Shown here: positions 3,857-6,427 of the stretch, piece by piece | Layout of the letters: every line of letters begins with the position of its first letter | Position numbering within the stretch: position 1 is the first letter of the stretch | Origin: Amphritea sp. | GTDB lineage: Bacteria > Pseudomonadota > Gammaproteobacteria > Pseudomonadales > Nitrincolaceae | Assembly: GCA_024679635.1 (NCBI GenBank) | Contig: JAIBDA010000079.1 | Span: forward strand, 1-6,427 | Direction of reading: 5' to 3' | Length of the DNA stretch: 6,427 bases | The notes under the pieces: generated by a model | What the model was told of the DNA's origin: nothing | The model's database searches: none | What the model saw: the letters and a program-made list of their open reading frames with translations, nothing else | Position numbers and translations under genes: made by a program

Positions 3857-6427
3857 ATGGAATGGAAACTAAAGCCACTCGTACAAGTTATAAAAGCGTT
3901 TAGTGCAACAAGTGTTGGCACTGTAATGCTACTGAATGGTGCTCAGGCATCGGTTGATGACTTTGCCGTTACGGTTGGTACAGGAAGTATTGCCGCACCG
4001 GATAGCAAAACCAATATCGTTACTCAGGCTAGTAAAGTGATGATCGCAACAGTAAGCCGATTGGATCTGAGCAGTAATGAATTGTTGCAACACAATGCCC
4101 AGCTTTCAGGATCATCTGTTCTGTATAAAATCCAGGATCTGAAAGCGTCTGATATCCAGGGACGGATTGAGGGAAATGCGAACCTCAAACTGATGGTATT
4201 ACAAAATCGTAACGGGATGGTGTTCGGTTCCGGTTCAAAGGTCAATGTTAATTCTTTCGTCGCAACCACCCTTGATATTGATGACTCAGCATTCCAGTCT
4301 GGCCAGTTGGTCATGGATGCGAACGGCAGTACCGGTGTAATTGTAAACCAAGGCCTGATTCAGGCGGCAACTGGTGGTTCTGTCGCGCTGGTGGCGGGTC
4401 AGGTTGAAAACCAGGGGGTTATCCTGGCAGAAAAGGGCCGTGTTGAGCTCGCTTCCGGTAGTGCGGCCACAATCGATTTTGATGGTGATGGTTTATTGCA
4501 GCTGCGGGTAGATGAGGCGGCGACATCAGGCACTGGTGATGCAGTTGCAAATAGAGGTTTGATCGAAGCAGAAGGTGGTGAAGTTTATCTTACCGCGAAA
4601 GCCGCGCGGGATGTATTTACCCGCGTTGTAAACAACAGCGGGGTGATTCGGGCTGGAGGCGTAGAGAGCCAAGGCGGTGTAATCCGTCTCGTTGGTGAGG
4701 GTGGTGATACCTTTAACAGCGGTAGTTTAATTGCTGGTTCCGCTGATGGTGAGGGTGGGGACATCGATGTGCTCGGTGAACGGGTGGCGCTAACCAGCAG
4801 TGCACTTATTGATGCCTCAGGTAAAACGGGAGGAGGTCAGGTACGGATTGGTGGGGATTATCAGGGAAGCAACCCGGATATAACCAATGCTTCTGATACT
4901 TTTGTGGGTTCTGATGTCGAAATAAAAGCCGATGCTACCGATCATGGTGATGGCGGACGAATTATTATCTGGGCTGATAACAGCACTAACTATCAGGGTG
5001 AAATTAGTGCCAGAGGTGCAGGAAGTATCGGAAACGGTGGTTTTGCAGAGGTATCCGGTCAGCAATCTTTGAACTTTACCGGTGATGCTGATCTGAGCGC
5101 TGAAATGGGCCGTAATGGTCAGTTATTACTTGACCCAGAAAATCTTAGTATTGTCGCTGATGACGGTATAGCTCCAGGCCTGCCCGGAATTGATGCCACT
5201 GATTTTGAGTTTTCCGGAACAGAGAATAGCATCGATAACGATACTATTAGTAAATTACTGTTAACGACAGATCTGACCCTGCAGGCGCATGACGATATTA
5301 CAGTCTCAGCCGGAGTCAGTATTGATACAGGCAATAGTCTTACGTTAGAAGCAGGCGATGATATTCATATCAATGCCGCTATTAGTAATACGGGTAGTGG
5401 TGATCTACGTTTTATTGCAGGTTCTGCAGCTGCAGTTCCAGTATCACCTGACGGGGATGCTCAGATTTTATTGGGGGCTGATATTTCTACCCTCGGTAAT
5501 CAGACCTACGATGGCGACATAGCTCTGAGTAACGATGTAACACTTACCGCAACCGGAATGGGTAGTGCGGTAAACCTGAATGGCACAATGCAAGGTCTAC
5601 AAAATCTGGTAGTGACTGGCGCATTACAGAGTGCCGGTGCGGTTGATATTAATGACCTGAGCGTTAGCTCAGATGCAACGTTCTCCTCCACCCTGGATGC
5701 GGATGCAGTAACTGTTGGTGGTAACGCGATCATCAGCAATGTTGTGACCGCGGATAGTTTGGCTATCACCGGGACGACCGGTCTGGGTGCAGACGTTAAG
5801 ACGACGGGCGCCCAGAGCTATAATGGCGCGGTAACCCTGACGAATGGGGTTACCCTGACTGGTACAACCGTTACCGCCAACGCAGTGACCGGTGCGCATA
5901 ACTTGAGTGTGACCGGCGATGCCGGGCTGAACGGCGCGGTATCGGTCAATGATCTGAGTGTCAGTGGCGATGTAGCTCTTGCTTCCACGCTGGATGCTAA
6001 TGCAGTAATTGTTGGTGGTAACGCGATCATCAGCAATGTTGTGACCGCAGATAGTCTGGATATTACAGGGACGACCGGTCTGGGTGCAGACGTTACGACG
6101 ACGGGTATCCAGAACTATACCGGTGCGGTAACCCTGACGAATGGGGTGACTCTCACAGGCACTACGGTCACAGCTAACGCAGTGACCGGGGCACACAATC
6201 TGACGGTGGATGGTAATGCTGATCTGAATGGAGCGGTATTGGTCAATGATCTCAGTGTCAGTGGTGATGCGACTCTTGCCTCCACACTGGATGCTAATGC
6301 TGTAACCGTTGGCGGCAATGCAGCGATTGGCGATGCCGTTACCGTAGATAGTTTGAACATCACTGGAACGACTGACTTGAGTGCCAATGTTATCACTACA
6401 GGGAATCAGACTTATGGTGGTAATACC
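3857..6427 (+). CDS. Two-partner secretion exoprotein (TpsA), HMW1-like filamentous adhesin, 3' end outside window
   Basis: Large secreted adhesin substrate of the adjacent TpsB. The frame stays open for 857 codons from ATG 3857 to the right edge with no stop. Residues 1-31 form a signal peptide (cleavage likely after AQA). Residues about 50-320 form the TPS/haemagglutination-activity domain, including NRNGMVFGSGSKVNVNSFVA (117-136), then repeated N-x-G-x-I-x-A turns and VVNNSGVIRAGG (257-268). Residues 366-401 carry the conserved GGRIIIWAD...ISARG...GGFAEVSG block, and LLLDPENLSIV ends at 433. This order closely resembles Haemophilus HMW1. From residue 544 onward come 99- to 104-residue tandem repeats (297-312 bp), giving a beta-helix rod. 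I see no Cys in the visible part, which fits a protein exported unfolded. The ligand or host is unknown. Alternatives are a haemopexin-binding HxuA-like or another TpsA; sugar-binding or toxin activity would be encoded downstream. The C-terminus is not visible, so final size and a toxic tip (CdiA type) are open, though the HMW1-like N-terminus argues against CdiA. Confidence 0.93.
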   Translation, partial: MEWKLKPLVQVIKAFSATSVGTVMLLNGAQASVDDFAVTVGTGSIAAPDSKTNIVTQASKVMIATVSRLDLSSNELLQHNAQLSGSSVLYKIQDLKASDIQGRIEGNANLKLMVLQNRNGMVFGSGSKVNVNSFVATTLDIDDSAFQSGQLVMDANGSTGVIVNQGLIQAATGGSVALVAGQVENQGVILAEKGRVELASGSAATIDFDGDGLLQLRVDEAATSGTGDAVANRGLIEAEGGEVYLTAKAARDVFTRVVNNSGVIRAGGVESQGGVIRLVGEGGDTFNSGSLIAGSADGEGGDIDVLGERVALTSSALIDASGKTGGGQVRIGGDYQGSNPDITNASDTFVGSDVEIKADATDHGDGGRIIIWADNSTNYQGEISARGAGSIGNGGFAEVSGQQSLNFTGDADLSAEMGRNGQLLLDPENLSIVADDGIAPGLPGIDATDFEFSGTENSIDNDTISKLLLTTDLTLQAHDDITVSAGVSIDTGNSLTLEAGDDIHINAAISNTGSGDLRFIAGSAAAVPVSPDGDAQILLGADISTLGNQTYDGDIALSNDVTLTATGMGSAVNLNGTMQGLQNLVVTGALQSAGAVDINDLSVSSDATFSSTLDADAVTVGGNAIISNVVTADSLAITGTTGLGADVKTTGAQSYNGAVTLTNGVTLTGTTVTANAVTGAHNLSVTGDAGLNGAVSVNDLSVSGDVALASTLDANAVIVGGNAIISNVVTADSLDITGTTGLGADVTTTGIQNYTGAVTLTNGVTLTGTTVTANAVTGAHNLTVDGNADLNGAVLVNDLSVSGDATLASTLDANAVTVGGNAAIGDAVTVDSLNITGTTDLSANVITTGNQTYGGNT
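5486..5797. repeat. Repeat unit 1 (312 bp, diverged first third)
   Basis: Encodes 104 residues. The opening STLGNQTYDG matches the start of the later units, but the next 25 residues or so are diverged and five codons longer. The last 47 residues agree with unit 2 at about 39 positions by eye. Confidence 0.85.
5798..6094. repeat. Repeat unit 2 (297 bp)
   Basis: Encodes 99 residues beginning KTTGAQSYNGAVTLTNG. Its 3' part shares an exact 39-bp run with unit 1 (5713-5751 and 6010-6048), and its 5' part is most like unit 3. Confidence 0.9.
6095..6391. repeat. Repeat unit 3 (297 bp)
   Basis: Encodes 99 residues beginning TTTGIQNYTGAVTLTNG. Its first half nearly copies unit 2 in protein, while the third coil (VTVGGNAAIGDAVTVDS) departs from the form shared by units 1 and 2. 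Confidence 0.9.
6392..6427. repeat. Repeat unit 4, start only
   Basis: Twelve residues, ITTGNQTYGGNT, are visible before the window ends. Their GNQTY wording is closer to unit 1 than to units 2 and 3, so the array is not uniform. Confidence 0.8.

Larger units (their letters stand above)
5486..6427. repeat. Tandem repeat array in tpsA (297-bp period), continues past the window
   Basis: Unit boundaries fall at 5486, 5798, 6095 and 6392. The spacing is exactly 297 bp between the last three and 312 bp for the first unit, all multiples of three. Units 2 and 3 agree at about 78 of 99 residues by my count. Within each unit, the last 68 residues divide into four 17-residue coils with a hydrophobic-x-hydrophobic-x-G start. 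The array stays in frame, so unit number could change without breaking the gene. Confidence 0.92.

Noticed and set aside
5669..6396. Long open frames on the - strand (up to 175 codons) with repeated segments
   Set aside because: They lie antisense to the tpsA repeats. Their internal repetition simply mirrors the 297-bp units, and they match no family I recognise.
5486..6427. CRISPR array or mobile-element repeats
   Set aside because: The repeats are long, contiguous, in frame and coding, without spacers or inverted ends.
3857..6427. CdiA-type contact-dependent toxin
   Set aside because: The N-terminal layout is HMW1-like and no toxin domain or immunity gene is visible. It cannot be fully excluded because the C-terminus is outside the window.

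Overview
The window reads as chromosomal DNA of a gammaproteobacterium, probably a marine or environmental lineage. The trpE fragment is of the gammaproteobacterial type, the FHA protein is a type VI secretion TagH homologue, and base composition looks balanced (close to half G+C by eye). The sequence does not fix a genus. Every gene I can support lies on the + strand.

Layout. (1) Positions 1-359 hold the 3' end of trpE (anthranilate synthase component I), followed at once by a strong intrinsic terminator (379-403) that separates it from what follows. (2) Positions 552-1895 encode a TagH-type protein: an N-terminal forkhead-associated (FHA) domain, a long acidic Ser-rich linker and a C-terminal type VI secretion FHA-protein domain. 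(3) Positions 1979-3772 encode a TpsB outer-membrane transporter (FhaC/ShlB/HMW1B family) with signal peptide, two POTRA domains and a beta-barrel carrying the VRGY motif. (4) From 3857 to the right edge (6427) one reading frame stays open for 857 codons. It encodes the exoprotein partner, a TpsA adhesin of HMW1-like layout: signal peptide, TPS/haemagglutination-activity domain, beta-helix, then a tandem array of 99-residue (297-bp) repeats. It continues beyond the window.

How they work together. TpsB and TpsA form a two-partner (type Vb) secretion pair. The adhesin would cross the inner membrane by Sec, its TPS domain would bind the POTRA domains of TpsB, and it would be threaded outward to fold as a beta-helix on the surface. 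The tagH-like gene lies 83 bp upstream of tpsB in the same direction, with no terminator visible in that gap, so all three genes may be co-transcribed. This is an unusual partner, because TagH normally belongs to type VI secretion clusters.

Most noteworthy: the tagH-tpsB-tpsA arrangement downstream of trpE; the nested 297-bp repeats built from exact 17-residue beta-helix coils; and short mini-ORFs with ribosome sites whose stop codons overlap the start codons of both tagH and tpsB.
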